Positions 43,532-52,700 of a DNA stretch of 64,000 nt are shown one piece after another. The notes beneath the pieces were generated by a model. That model had not been told where the DNA came from and did no database searches. It saw nothing but the letters and a program-made list of their open reading frames with translations. Made by a program: the position numbers and the translations under genes. The number at the start of each line of letters is the position of its first letter. Within the stretch, counting starts at the first letter, position 1. Source of the stretch: Streptacidiphilus sp. PB12-B1b (GTDB lineage: Bacteria; Actinomycetota; Actinomycetes; Streptomycetales; Streptomycetaceae); contig NZ_CP048405.1 in NCBI RefSeq assembly GCF_014084125.1, positions 4,464,001-4,528,000 on the forward strand. The letters run 5' to 3'.

Positions 43532-43984
43532 ATGCGTCTAGGCATTCTGGCAGTGGTGTTCGGCGGCCCCCTCACCGCACTCTTCGTCGTATCGATGGTC
43601 AAGCGCCTGTTTCCGATGCTCCGCGCGTCCCGCTCGGGCGTGGTCGTCCAGGGCACGGTCCTGCGGGTCAAGGCGCACCACGGCGGAGCCAACGGGTTCC
43701 GGACTTTCTCCCGCGAAGCCCACATCGAGTTCACCACCGCCGACGGCGAACGGATGACGTACGTCCAGCTGCTGGAGTCCGGCGTCGAGTGCCGCACGGG
43801 TGAAGCGGTGACCGTCCGCTACAGCCCGGCGAACCCCCGTGACTCGGCGACCATCAAGGACCCCTACGACGTGACCACCGGACTCCTGGTCACCGGCGGT
43901 CTGGCGCTGCTGTTCGGAGTGGTGCTGGTCTTCGGGGTGCTGCTCATCCTCGGGGTGGTGCACGCCGACCCCGCTTCCGCCTGA
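43532..43984 (+). CDS. DUF3592-type membrane protein
   Basis: A 150-residue membrane protein with N-terminal (LAVVFGGPLTALFVVSMV) and C-terminal (LLVTGGLALLFGVVLVFGVL) helices around a beta-rich soluble domain (GVVVQGTVLRVKAHHGG, VTVRYSPANPRDSATI), the DUF3592 layout. GAGGAG precedes ATG 43532. In effector cassettes DUF3592 proteins can occupy the immunity position, and it follows the putative type VII protein by 73 nt. Its role is unproven. Confidence 0.75.
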   Translation: MRLGILAVVFGGPLTALFVVSMVKRLFPMLRASRSGVVVQGTVLRVKAHHGGANGFRTFSREAHIEFTTADGERMTYVQLLESGVECRTGEAVTVRYSPANPRDSATIKDPYDVTTGLLVTGGLALLFGVVLVFGVLLILGVVHADPASA

Positions 43985-44004
43985 CGGCCTGCCCGGCGTG
44001 AGGC

Positions 44005-44050
44005 GGCCGCGCCGCCCGGTCGGAACCCTCGGTCCGGGGGCGGCGCGGCC
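44005..44050. terminator. bidirectional terminator hairpin
   Basis: A perfect 13-bp GC-only stem (44005-44017 with 44038-44050, 20-nt loop) between the convergent DUF3592 and GH13 genes. Confidence 0.7.
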
Positions 44051-44071
44051 TGCGGCGCGGTTGCGGGACTG

Positions 44072-45727
44072 TCAGGTCGTCCGCAGCCACACCGCGGTAT
44101 CGGGAGGCAGCGCGCCCCCGTCCAGCGGGCCGCTGGCCAACAGCACCGCGGTGTGCGCGGGCAGCGGCACGGGCGCGCCGGACAGGTTGACCACGCAGGT
44201 GAATCCGGGCCCGTCGGCGCCGGAGCCGCGGGCGAAGGCCAGTACCCGGGGACCGGCGTCCAGCCAGCTCATCGGCCCGTCGCCGAGGCCGGGTTCGGCC
44301 CGGCGCAGCCGCAGCGCGGTGCGGTACAGGGTGAGCATGGAGTCCGGCGCGCCGCTCTGCGCGGCGACGGACAGCCCCGCCCAGCCGTCGGGCTGCGGCA
44401 GCCAGGGCTCGCCGGTGACCGGCTCGGCGCTGAAGCCGTACGGGGAGACCGTCCCGGACCAGGGCAGCGGCACCCGGCAGCCGTCGCGGCCGGGGTCGGC
44501 CCCGCCGGTGCGGTGGTACATCGGGTCCTCGATGCGGTCGGCCGGGATGTCCTCGACCTCGGGCAGCCCCAGCTCCTCGCCCTGGTAGAGGTAGACCGAG
44601 CCGGGCAGCGCCAGCGACAGCAGCGCGGCGGCGCGGGCGCGGCGGGTGCCCAGGGCCAGGTCGGTGGGGATGCCGTGGCCCTTGGTGGCGAAGTCGAAGC
44701 CGGTGTCGGCGCGGCCGTAGCGGGTGACGGTGCGGGTGATGTCGTGGTTGGCGAGCACCCAGGTGGCGGGGGCGCCGACCGGGGCGTGCACGGCCAGGGT
44801 GGTGGTGATCGACTCGCGCAGCCGCTCGGCGTCCCAGGGGCAGGCCAGGAAGCCGAAGTTGAAGGCGGTGTGCAGTTCGTCCGGGCGCAGGTAGCGGGCG
44901 AAGCGCTCGGGGTCGGGCAGCCAGACCTCGCCGATCAGCGCCCGGGGCTGCGGGTAGGAGTCGGCGAGCCGGCGCCAGGAGCGGTAGATGTCGTGGAGCT
45001 CGTCGCGGTCCAGGTACGGGTGCGGGTCGTGCTCCGGGTCGAAGTCGGGCAGGGCCGGGTCCTTGACCACCTCGGCGGCCGAGTCGATCCGCACCCCGGC
45101 GGCGCCCCGGTCGAACCAGAAGCGCAGCACGTCCTCGTGCTCGGCGCGGACCTCGGGGTGCTCCCAGTTGAGGTCGGGCTGCTGGGAGGCGAAGCGGTGC
45201 AGGTACCACTCGCCGGGGGTGCCGTCGGGTTCGGCGACCCGGCTCCAGGCGGAGCCGCCGAACTGCGAGGGCCAGTCGTTGGGCGGCAGTTCGCCGTGCT
45301 CGCCGCGGCCGGGGCGGAACCAGAAGCGGGCGCGCTCGGGTGAGCCGGGTGGTGCGGCCAGCGCCTGCCGGAACCAGCGGTGGGTGTCCGAGACGTGGTT
45401 GGGGACGATGTCGATGATGGTGCGGATGCCCAGGTCGAGGGCTTCCGCGATGAGCTTCTCGGCCTCGGCCAGGGTGCCGAAGGCGGGGTCGATGCTGCGG
45501 TAGTCGGTGACGTCGTACCCGCCGTCGGCCATCGGCGAAGGGTACCAGGGGTTGAACCACAGCGCGTCGACGCCGAGGTCGGCCAGGTGGCGCAGCCGTG
45601 AGCGGACGCCCGCGAGGTCGCCGACCCCGTCGCCGTTTCCGTCGGCGAAGCTTCGGACGTACACCTGGTAGATGGCGGCGCCACGCCACCACTCGTTGGG
45701 AAGGGGATTCGCCCGGATTGCAGGCAC
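44072..45727 (-). CDS. GH13 alpha-glucosidase
   Basis: A 551-residue cytosolic family 13 enzyme (oligo-alpha-glucosidase type). Region I is DIVPNHVSD, region II GVRIDSAAEV (nucleophile Asp), region III LIGEVWLPD (acid/base Glu) and region IV VLANHDITRTVTRYG (transition-state Asp). WWRGAAIYQVYVRSFADGNG opens the barrel. There is no signal peptide, so it hydrolyses imported oligosaccharides. GTG 45727 follows GAGGAG. It is last in the LacI-controlled CUT1 importer operon, 107 nt after the second permease gene. Confidence 0.93.
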   Translation of the reverse strand: MPAIRANPLPNEWWRGAAIYQVYVRSFADGNGDGVGDLAGVRSRLRHLADLGVDALWFNPWYPSPMADGGYDVTDYRSIDPAFGTLAEAEKLIAEALDLGIRTIIDIVPNHVSDTHRWFRQALAAPPGSPERARFWFRPGRGEHGELPPNDWPSQFGGSAWSRVAEPDGTPGEWYLHRFASQQPDLNWEHPEVRAEHEDVLRFWFDRGAAGVRIDSAAEVVKDPALPDFDPEHDPHPYLDRDELHDIYRSWRRLADSYPQPRALIGEVWLPDPERFARYLRPDELHTAFNFGFLACPWDAERLRESITTTLAVHAPVGAPATWVLANHDITRTVTRYGRADTGFDFATKGHGIPTDLALGTRRARAAALLSLALPGSVYLYQGEELGLPEVEDIPADRIEDPMYHRTGGADPGRDGCRVPLPWSGTVSPYGFSAEPVTGEPWLPQPDGWAGLSVAAQSGAPDSMLTLYRTALRLRRAEPGLGDGPMSWLDAGPRVLAFARGSGADGPGFTCVVNLSGAPVPLPAHTAVLLASGPLDGGALPPDTAVWLRTT

Positions 45728-45834
45728 GGTGTCTCCTCGGCGTTATGCCTCACGTCGGGACGGTAGGCGGTGCGTGGTCGGGTGCGGCTGCTGCGGCACG
45801 GTGGCCGCCGGTGCGGCGGTCGGTCCGGTGCGGG

Positions 45835-46728
45835 TCAGCCCTTGAGGCTGCCGGCGGTGAGGCCCGACATGATGTTGCGCTGGAAGATCAGGAAGAACAC
45901 GATGGTCGGCACGCAGGCCATGGCCAGGGCGGCCATGAAGACGTTCTCCGGGATGCCGTCGCCGCTGAGGCTGTACAGGCCGACGTTGATGGACATCTTG
46001 GAGGTGTCGGTCAGGACGAGGTAGGGCCAGAGGAAGTCCTTCCAGACGTTGACCACGGCGAAGATGGACACCACGCCGATGATCGGCCGGGACATCGGCA
46101 GGATCACCGACCACAGCGTCCGCAGCGGTCCGGCGCCGTCGATGGTGGCGGCGGACAGCAGGTCCTGCGGCACCGAGTCGAAGAAGCGCTTCAGGATGAA
46201 GATGTTGAAGCCGTTGGCCACCGAGGGCAGCCAGATCGCCCACGGCGTGTTCAGCAGGTCCCAGTGCACGAACGGCACGTCCAGCGCGGTGAGGTACTGC
46301 GGGATGATCAGGACCATGGCCGGGATCATCAGCGTGGACAGCATCATGAACAGCACCACGTTGCCCAGCACCGGCCGCAGTTTGGACAGGGCGTAGGCGG
46401 CGGAGACGTCGAAGACGAGCTGGAAGGCCAGCGCGCCGCCGGCGTACATCAGGGTGTTGAGCATGAACCGGCCGAGGTCCAGATCGGACCAGGCGTGGCG
46501 GTAGTTGGCCGCCTGCGGGTGGGCCGGGACCAGCGACGGCGGGCTCTGCAGCACCTCGGCGGCGGTCTTCAGCCCGCTGCTGAACATCCAGTACAGCGGG
46601 AACAGGAAGACCAGCGCGAACAGCGCCACCAGGGCCCACAGCACCACCCAGTAGACGACCCGGGCGCGCGGACGGGACAGTTGGGACTGCGAGATCAGGG
46701 TCCGGGTCTGGGTGTCGACGGCTGCCAT
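45835..46728 (-). CDS. CUT1 sugar ABC permease, MalG type
   Basis: A 297-residue permease with six helices. The first is VVYWVVLWALVALFALVFLF; the EAA loop LLSAATIDGAGPLRTLWSVI and C-terminus IMSGLTAGSLKG, near-diagnostic for MalG-type proteins, are intact. ATG 46728 is preferred because GAGGA lies 9 nt upstream. ATG 46737, which overlaps the partner stop as ATGA, would add three residues. Confidence 0.93.
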   Translation of the reverse strand: MAAVDTQTRTLISQSQLSRPRARVVYWVVLWALVALFALVFLFPLYWMFSSGLKTAAEVLQSPPSLVPAHPQAANYRHAWSDLDLGRFMLNTLMYAGGALAFQLVFDVSAAYALSKLRPVLGNVVLFMMLSTLMIPAMVLIIPQYLTALDVPFVHWDLLNTPWAIWLPSVANGFNIFILKRFFDSVPQDLLSAATIDGAGPLRTLWSVILPMSRPIIGVVSIFAVVNVWKDFLWPYLVLTDTSKMSINVGLYSLSGDGIPENVFMAALAMACVPTIVFFLIFQRNIMSGLTAGSLKG

Positions 46729-46733
46729 CGGGG

Positions 46734-47660
46734 TCATTCCTCGTTTCCGCGTCGGGACAGCCACAGGTAGGCGCCGGAGAAGCAGGCCAGGCCCACGAAC
46801 AGCATCACGCCCAGGGCGGCGGCGCCGCCGAAGTTCCCGTAGTTGAAGGCGTACTGGTAGACCAGGTAGACCACGCTGACGGTGCCGTTGGAGCCGCCGG
46901 TCAGGATGAAGGGCTCCAGGAACACCTGCGCGGTGGCGACGATCTGCAGCAGGAACATCAGCGACAGGATCATCCGGGTCTGCGGGACGGTGACGTGCCA
47001 CACCCGCTTGAGGATGCCCGCCCCGTCCAACTCGGCTGCCTCGTAGAGCTCTCCGGGGATGCCCTGGAGCGCGGCCAGGTAGATCAGCACGCCCCCGCCC
47101 ATGTTGATCCAGGTGGAGAACAGCACCAGGCACAGCACCGCGAAGTCCGGGGAGGAGGACTGCGTCCAGTGCGAGGTCGGCAGGTGCAGCAGGTGCAGGG
47201 CGGCGTTGAACAGCCCGGTGTTGTCCGGGGTGTAGAACCACTTCCACAGGAAGGCGGAGGCCACCGGCGGCATCATCACCGGCAGGTAGACCAGCAGCCG
47301 GAAGTAGCCCTTGCCGTGCCGCAGTTCGTTGAGGACCACGGCGATGCAGAACGGGACGGCGTACCCGAAGACCAGGGCGAAGCCGGCGAACAGCCCGGTG
47401 GTGCGCCAGGAGCTCCAGAAGTCGGGGTCGTGGATCGCCCGCCGGTAGTTCTGCAGTCCGGCCCAACCGCTGCTCTGCCCGGCGATGTTGACCTTCTGGA
47501 AGCTCAGGATCAGCTCCCGGATCATCGGGTACCAGGAGAACACCGCGAAGCAGAGGATCGCCCCGATCATGAACAGGTAGGCGGTGGAGTTGCGTTGTAC
47601 CCCGCGCAGGAAGGCGCCACGCGGACGGGCGGGGTGGCGGGGCGTGTCGGTGGTCGCCAT
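46734..47660 (-). CDS. CUT1 sugar ABC permease, MalF type
   Basis: A 308-residue permease with six helices, beginning STAYLFMIGAILCFAVFSWY. The EAA loop is ELYEAAELDGAGILKRVWHV. ATG 47660 (MATTDTPRHP) is chosen because AGGAG lies upstream and the further upstream residues are not family-like. It forms the channel with the MalG-type protein. No ATPase gene is present, so a shared MsiK-type ATPase encoded elsewhere probably drives it. Confidence 0.92.
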   Translation of the reverse strand: MATTDTPRHPARPRGAFLRGVQRNSTAYLFMIGAILCFAVFSWYPMIRELILSFQKVNIAGQSSGWAGLQNYRRAIHDPDFWSSWRTTGLFAGFALVFGYAVPFCIAVVLNELRHGKGYFRLLVYLPVMMPPVASAFLWKWFYTPDNTGLFNAALHLLHLPTSHWTQSSSPDFAVLCLVLFSTWINMGGGVLIYLAALQGIPGELYEAAELDGAGILKRVWHVTVPQTRMILSLMFLLQIVATAQVFLEPFILTGGSNGTVSVVYLVYQYAFNYGNFGGAAALGVMLFVGLACFSGAYLWLSRRGNEE

Positions 47661-47686
47661 CGGACCTGTACTCCTGCTGGACGGGG

Positions 47687-47720
47687 CGTCCTGCCGCGAG
47701 CCGAGGCCCCCGGCAGGACG
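47687..47720 (-). promoter_or_regulatory. stem-loop between sugar-binding-protein and permease genes
   Basis: A perfect 10-bp stem (47687-47696 with 47711-47720, 14-nt loop) follows the binding-protein stop by 20 nt. It is the typical position for a read-through-limiting/mRNA-stabilizing hairpin that raises binding-protein levels over permeases. Confidence 0.6.
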
Positions 47721-47739
47721 CGTCGCTGCCATCTGAGGC

Positions 47740-49128
47740 TCAGCCGTTCGAGTTGTTGGCGAGGATGCCGTTGGCGGCGTTGGCGAAGGTGTCCAGCAGT
47801 TGCTGCAGGTTGGCGCCGGGGTTGGTCAGCGCCGCGTACATCGCCTTGTCGCCCTGCGCGTAGATGGCCTGCGCCTGCGGCGGCTCGATGTTCAGGCTCA
47901 TGCTGGTCAGCCCCGCGGTGTAGGCGGTGAAGTTGGATGCCGGGACGTTGGCGGACGCCTTCTCGTCCTTGCCGACCTGGGTGTCGGCCGCGGATCCGGC
48001 GGTGAACAGGTCGGGCTCCGGCAGGCCCACCGGCTGGCCGGCGCCGGCGTTGCGGACGTAGTTGAACTGTCCGTCGCCCGGCGTCAGGAACTCGAAGTCG
48101 AGGAACTTGATCCCGGCCTCGATCTGCGCCGGAGTGTCCTTCTTGTTGAACATGTAGCCGTCGCCGCCGAGCAGGGTGCCGGTCGGGCCGTTCACCCCGG
48201 GCAGCGGGCTCATCTCGATGTTGGTGTAGGGGGTGTTGTAGGTGGCGTGCATGTTGGTGATGGTGTCGGGGGCGCCGACGTACATGCCGAGCTTGCCGGT
48301 GCTCATCAGCTGCGGCAGGTCGGCCCAGACCAGGCCCTGCTTGGTGCCCATGGACTTGTCGTTGAAGGCCATGTCGTGCAGGGTCTGCAGCACCGCCAGG
48401 CCGTCGGCGTTGTCGAACGCGGCCTTGGTGCCGGCCGCGTTGGCCATCTGGCCGCCCCGGGAGTACAGCTCGGCGGCGAAGTGCCAACCGCCGGTGCCGC
48501 CCGCGCTGTAGTCGGCGTAGCCGATGTCGCCGTTGCCCAGGTCGCTGATCTTCTTGGCGTCCGCCTCGAGTTGGGCCCAGGTGCTGGGCGGGGCGGTGAT
48601 CCCGGCCTGCTTGAACAGGGTGGCGTTGTAGACCAGGCCCTCGGTGTAGTTGTTGACCGGGATGCCGTACAGGTCGCCGCCGGAGGTCTCGCCCTTGCGG
48701 TACACGTTGAGCAGCTGCGGCAGGATGCTGGAGTAGTTGCTGATCTGCGGTATGTACTTCTGGATGTCCGCCGCCTGGTTGGTGGACAGCACGTTGGTGG
48801 GGTCGGTGAACGCGGTGTAGAAGACGTTGTCCTCGGTGCCCGAGGCCAGCTCCGCGTCGAACTTCGCCGGGGTGTCGCAGGGGTTGGTGTCGTCCCCCTT
48901 GACGATGATCTTGGGGTTGGCGGCCTCGAAGTCCGCGATGTCCTGGAGGAAGAAGTCGCGCTGCGCGGGCTGGGTGGTGGGCGGCTCGCAGCCGACGGTG
49001 ATCGTGGTCGTCCCGTTGGCGCCGGCGGCCTTGTCGCTGCTGGAGCTGGAGCTGCACGCGCTCATGCTGAGGCCGATGCACCCCGCCAGTGCCAGGGCTG
49101 CCAGCGAACGGTTCGGGTATCTGTTCAT
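47740..49128 (-). CDS. sugar ABC transporter solute-binding lipoprotein (family 1)
   Basis: A 462-residue lipoprotein: the lipobox SMSACSS (Cys about residue 25) follows a short hydrophobic signal. The family 1 binding fold shows DFEAANPKIIVKG, LYGIPVNNYTEGLVYNATLF and a C-terminal helical region. GAGGG precedes ATG 49128. It is first in the operon with two CUT1 permeases and GH13, so malto- or isomalto-oligosaccharides or sucrose-like alpha-glucosides are likely ligands. LacI-type control is expected from the adjacent regulator. Confidence 0.92.
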   Translation of the reverse strand: MNRYPNRSLAALALAGCIGLSMSACSSSSSSDKAAGANGTTTITVGCEPPTTQPAQRDFFLQDIADFEAANPKIIVKGDDTNPCDTPAKFDAELASGTEDNVFYTAFTDPTNVLSTNQAADIQKYIPQISNYSSILPQLLNVYRKGETSGGDLYGIPVNNYTEGLVYNATLFKQAGITAPPSTWAQLEADAKKISDLGNGDIGYADYSAGGTGGWHFAAELYSRGGQMANAAGTKAAFDNADGLAVLQTLHDMAFNDKSMGTKQGLVWADLPQLMSTGKLGMYVGAPDTITNMHATYNTPYTNIEMSPLPGVNGPTGTLLGGDGYMFNKKDTPAQIEAGIKFLDFEFLTPGDGQFNYVRNAGAGQPVGLPEPDLFTAGSAADTQVGKDEKASANVPASNFTAYTAGLTSMSLNIEPPQAQAIYAQGDKAMYAALTNPGANLQQLLDTFANAANGILANNSNG

Positions 49129-49357
49129 CGATCGACTCCCTCGTCGACAGAAGGCGGCTCATGCCTGTGGTGTCGTTTGTGGCGCTCAACGTACAAACAT
49201 TGGCAGTCGAGCGCAAGAGATGAACCAAGGAACGGAAAATCTTTGCATCAATCAGGGATCGGATGACCGAAGGCGACGAAAGGGCCGGACGGTACCCGTC
49301 CGGCCCTTCGACCCTGCCAACCTGCCCAAACGCACCGACGGCGGCGCCGACCGCCCG

Positions 49358-50370
49358 TCAGTCCGCCCGCGGCACCGGCCCGGTGGAGCCGCGCACCACC
49401 AGCTCCGGCTCGAACAGCACCTCGTCATGGGTCACCCGGGCCCCTCGATCTCGCCCACCAGCAGGTCCACCGCTGCCCGGCCCATGGCCTCGATCGGCTG
49501 CCGCACGGTGGTCAGCGGCGGATCGGTGCAGGCCATGAACGAGGAGTCGTCGTAGCCGACCACCGAGACGTCCCCGGGGACGCTCAGCCCGCGCCGGCGC
49601 ACCGCGCGCACCGCCCCGAGCGCCAGCGGGTCGCTGGCGCAGACGATGCCGGTGACCCCCCGTTGCAGCAGCCGCGCCGTGGCGGCCTGCCCGCCCTCCA
49701 GCGAGAACAGTGCGTGCTCCACGCAGGACTCCGACAGCTCCAGGCCGGTGCGCTCGGCGACCTGCTGGGCGGCGCGCAGCTTGCGCCGCGAGGGGACGTG
49801 GTCGGGCGGGCCCATCACCAGCCCGATCCGGCGGTGGCCCAGCGAGTACAGGTGGCCCATGGCCTGCTCCACCGCGACCGCGTCGTCGCAGGACACCTGC
49901 GGGAAGTCCAAGTCGTCGAAGGCGGCGTTCATCAGCACCGTGGGCAGGCCGCGCTGGGCCAGCCGGGCGTAGTGCTCGTGCGGGGACTCGGCCTGCGCGT
50001 ACAGGCCGCCGAAGAAGACCACCCCGGAGACGTGCTGCTGCAGCAGCAGCTCCACGTAGTCCGCCTCGGACACCCCGCCCGCGGTCTGGGTGCACAGCAC
50101 CGGGGTGAAGCCCTGCTGGGCCAGCGCGCCGCCCACCACCTCGGCGAAGGCGGGGAAGATCGGGTTCTGCAGCTCCGGCAGCACCAGGCCCACCAGCCGG
50201 GAGCGCTCCCCGCGCAGCTGGGTCGGCCGCTCGTACCCGAGGACGTCCAGGGCGGTCAGCACCGCGGTCCTGGTGGACGGGGAGACCCCCGGCTTGTCGT
50301 TGAGCACGCGACTGACCGTCGCCTCGCTCACCCCGACCTTCTTTGCCACTTCGGCCAGTCGTCGTGTCAT
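49358..50370 (-). CDS. LacI-family regulator of the CUT1/GH13 locus, 1-nt frameshift near C-terminus
   Basis: A LacI/GalR regulator beginning at ATG 50370 with the HTH RLAEVAKKVGVSEATVSRVL and hinge GYERPTQLRGERSRLVG. The effector domain is clear (GVVFFGGLYAQAES, GIVCASDPLALGAVRAV, DVSVVGYDDSSF). The frame is lost in GGGGCCCGGG at 49435-49444. Adding one G restores GARVTHDEVLFEPELVVRGS, the usual LacI tail, and a stop at 49358, giving about 337 residues. It lies immediately upstream of the importer operon in the same direction and probably represses it. Sequencing error is the likely cause of the break. Confidence 0.87.
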
Positions 50371-50716
50371 GGACGGAAGCTTACGCCATTGTTTGCAAAT
50401 ATCTTGCATCGGTTCGCAAGAAAGGCGCAATATGGTCCGACGGGCTCCACTCTCCCCCACCAGGACGGCCGCCACCAGGGCCGGGACTTGCCCCGATCCT
50501 GCCCGATCCGGCTCGGTTCCGCTGCCGGATCGCCCTCGAATCACCCCCTATTCGTTCCCGATCCGCCGCCGATCCGTCCTCCCCCGACGCGGGACGCGCC
50601 CATGCCCGGATGCGATTGACGACGGGTCAGCGCAGCGCCTACCGTCGGTAGAGGTAACTAGCCGGGCGGCAGGTAAGGCCGGTCCCCGGGTCGCGGCCTC
50701 CGAGAGGATGAGGGCG
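50371..50716. other. divergent promoter region between LacI regulator and MFS exporter
   Basis: About 346 nt without a gene. The part next to lacI is unusually AT-rich and carries the operator-like TGCAA/TTGCA repeat (50394-50408) and CTTGC/GCAAG arms (50403-50420). The exporter side shows no clear promoter. Confidence 0.45.
50394..50408. promoter_or_regulatory. LacI-type operator upstream of the regulator gene
   Basis: TGCAA, 5 nt (ATATC), TTGCA is an inverted repeat like MalR-type operators (TGCAA/TTGCA). It lies 23 nt before the lacI start and suggests autoregulation. A related but imperfect sequence (TTTGCATC) occurs near 49240, upstream of the binding-protein gene. Confidence 0.5.
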
Positions 50717-52264
50717 ATGTCCGAAGCGAGAACACTACCTCCGGAGACCGAGGCGCCCGACGGCGTCAGCCGCTCCGTCTACGTCGCCGTCATCGGGCTG
50801 ATGCTCGGCATGCTCATCGCCATGCTGGACAACCTGATCGTCAGCACGGCCCTGCCCACCATCGTCGGCGACCTCGGTGGTCTCTCCCACCTCTCCTGGG
50901 TGGTCACCGCCTACACCCTGGGCGCCGCCGTCACCACCCCGGTCTGGGGCAAGCTGGGCGACCTGTACGGGCGCAAGGCGATGTTCATGCTGTCCATCGT
51001 CATCTTCCTGATCGGCTCGGCGCTCACCGGCCTGGCCCAGGACATGGACCAGCTGATCGCCTTCCGCGGCCTCCAGGGCCTGGGCTCGGGCGGGCTGATG
51101 GTCGGCGCCATGGCCACCCTGGGCGACCTGGTCCCGCCGCGCGAGCGCGGCCGGTTCCAGGCGCTGATCGGCGGCATGATGCCGGTCGCCTTCGTCGGCG
51201 GCCCGCTGCTGGGCGGCCTGCTCACCGAGCACCTGAGCTGGCGCTGGTGCTTCTACATCAACATTCCGCTGGGCATCGCCGCGCTGCTGGTCACCGGCCT
51301 GGGCATGAAGCTGCCCCGGCGCCGGATCGAGGCCAGGATCGACTACACCGGCGCGCTGCTGCTGGGCGTCGGCATCGTGGCGATCACCCTGGTCGCCTCC
51401 TGGGGCGGGGTGCAGTACGCCTGGCTCTCGGCCCCCGTCATCGGGCTGGCCGTCTGCGGCATCGCCGCGCTGGCCGCCTTCGTGCACTTCCAGGGCCGGG
51501 CGCCGGAGCCGATCCTGCCGCCGTCGATGTTCAAGGACCGCAACTTCACCACCGCCCAGATCCTCAGCTTCCTGGTCGGCGCGGCCATGTTCGGCGCCAT
51601 CAACTTCCTGCCGCAGTACTTCCAGTACGTCCGCGGCGCCTCGCCGACCGCCAGCGGCCTGCTGCTGCTCCCGCTGATGTTCGGCATGCTCGCGGTGATG
51701 ATCGGCAGCGGCCAGGCGGTCTCCCGCACCGGCAGGTACCGCACCCTGATGATCGTCGGCGGGGCGGTGCTGACCGTCGGCATGGCGCTCCTGCTGCTGC
51801 TCGACGTCGGCACCTCCACCCTGACCGCGTCGCTGCTCACCACCGTCCTCGGCCTGGGCATGGGCTTCCTGATGCAGAACACCATGCTCATCACCCAGAA
51901 CAGCGTCCCGCTGCGCAACATGGGCGCCGCCAGCGGCTCGGTGACGCTGTTCCGCACCGTCGGCGGCTCGCTGGGCATCGCCGTCTTCGGCTCCCTCTAC
52001 ACCCAGCGGCTGACCCACTCGCTCAGCAGCCACCTCGGCGCGGCCGGGCACGCCCTCGCCTCCACCGGAGCGCACATCCCGCCCTCGGCCCTGGCCCACC
52101 TGCCCGGCGCGGTCCAGCTGGCCTTCAAGTCGGCGGTCACCGACGGCCTGCACAGCGTGCTGATCGGCGGCACCGCGCTGGCCTTCCTCACCTTCCTCTT
52201 CACCTGGCTGGTCCGGGAGGTCCCGCTGCGCTCCGGCGCGCAGCCCGGCGCCCCGCTGGAGTAG
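50717..52264 (+). CDS. DHA2-family (14-TM) MFS drug exporter
   Basis: A 515-residue EmrB/QacA-type proton-coupled exporter. Motif A GKLGDLYGRKAMFM, motif D1-like LDNLIVSTALPTIVGDLG at TM1, motif C GGPLLGGLLTEHLSWRWCF and about 14 helices are visible. ATG 50717 has GAGG 9 nt upstream; ATG 50708 is an alternative. It probably exports amphipathic drugs or a metabolite. A GC hairpin terminator follows (52276-52299). The downstream ArsR gene is convergent. Confidence 0.93.
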   Translation: MSEARTLPPETEAPDGVSRSVYVAVIGLMLGMLIAMLDNLIVSTALPTIVGDLGGLSHLSWVVTAYTLGAAVTTPVWGKLGDLYGRKAMFMLSIVIFLIGSALTGLAQDMDQLIAFRGLQGLGSGGLMVGAMATLGDLVPPRERGRFQALIGGMMPVAFVGGPLLGGLLTEHLSWRWCFYINIPLGIAALLVTGLGMKLPRRRIEARIDYTGALLLGVGIVAITLVASWGGVQYAWLSAPVIGLAVCGIAALAAFVHFQGRAPEPILPPSMFKDRNFTTAQILSFLVGAAMFGAINFLPQYFQYVRGASPTASGLLLLPLMFGMLAVMIGSGQAVSRTGRYRTLMIVGGAVLTVGMALLLLLDVGTSTLTASLLTTVLGLGMGFLMQNTMLITQNSVPLRNMGAASGSVTLFRTVGGSLGIAVFGSLYTQRLTHSLSSHLGAAGHALASTGAHIPPSALAHLPGAVQLAFKSAVTDGLHSVLIGGTALAFLTFLFTWLVREVPLRSGAQPGAPLE

Positions 52265-52275
52265 TCGGCGCACAC

Positions 52276-52299
52276 CCCCGGCCGCGCACCCGGCCGGGG
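52276..52299. terminator. GC-rich terminator hairpin
   Basis: A perfect 9-bp stem (52276-52284 with 52291-52299, 6-nt loop), 12 nt after the exporter stop and 45 nt from the convergent ArsR-type gene stop. Confidence 0.6.
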
Positions 52300-52343
52300 C
52301 GGATGCCCTGTCCGCTCCGGCCCCGGCCCGCCCGGCGGCGCGG

Positions 52344-52700
52344 TCACACCTCGCTGACCGCCCCGGCCACCACGTCCACCTGGCGCAGCTGCTCCAGCAT
52401 GCCCTCGCGGTCGGCGAGCAGCACGGTCAGGATGCGCCGGGCGGCGCGCAGCAGGTCGGCGACGTCGGGCCCGGCGAGCGCGTACAGCACGGTCGGCCCC
52501 TGCCGCAGCGAGATCACGATGCCCGCGCGCCGCAGATGGGCCAGCTGCTGGGACAGGTTGGAGGGCTCCACCTTGATGTCGGCCAGCAGATCGCGCACCG
52601 GCATGGGCCCGTCCTGGAGCAGCTCCAGCACTCTGATCCGGACCGGGTGCCCCAGCATCCGGAAGAACTCGGCCTTCAACTGGTAGAGCGGGGGCTGCAT
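52344..52700 (-). CDS. ArsR-type winged-helix regulator
   Basis: A 118-residue DNA-binding protein. FFRMLGHPVRIRVLELLQDG, then PVRDLLADIKVEPSNLSQQL and HLRRAGIVISLRQGPTVLYA form the ArsR winged helix. No Cys pairs typical of metal sensors are present, so it is not a classical metalloregulator. Its ATG overlaps the roadblock gene stop (TGATG), so the two are translationally coupled. It is convergent with the DHA2 exporter. Confidence 0.88.
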   Translation of the reverse strand: MQPPLYQLKAEFFRMLGHPVRIRVLELLQDGPMPVRDLLADIKVEPSNLSQQLAHLRRAGIVISLRQGPTVLYALAGPDVADLLRAARRILTVLLADREGMLEQLRQVDVVAGAVSEV

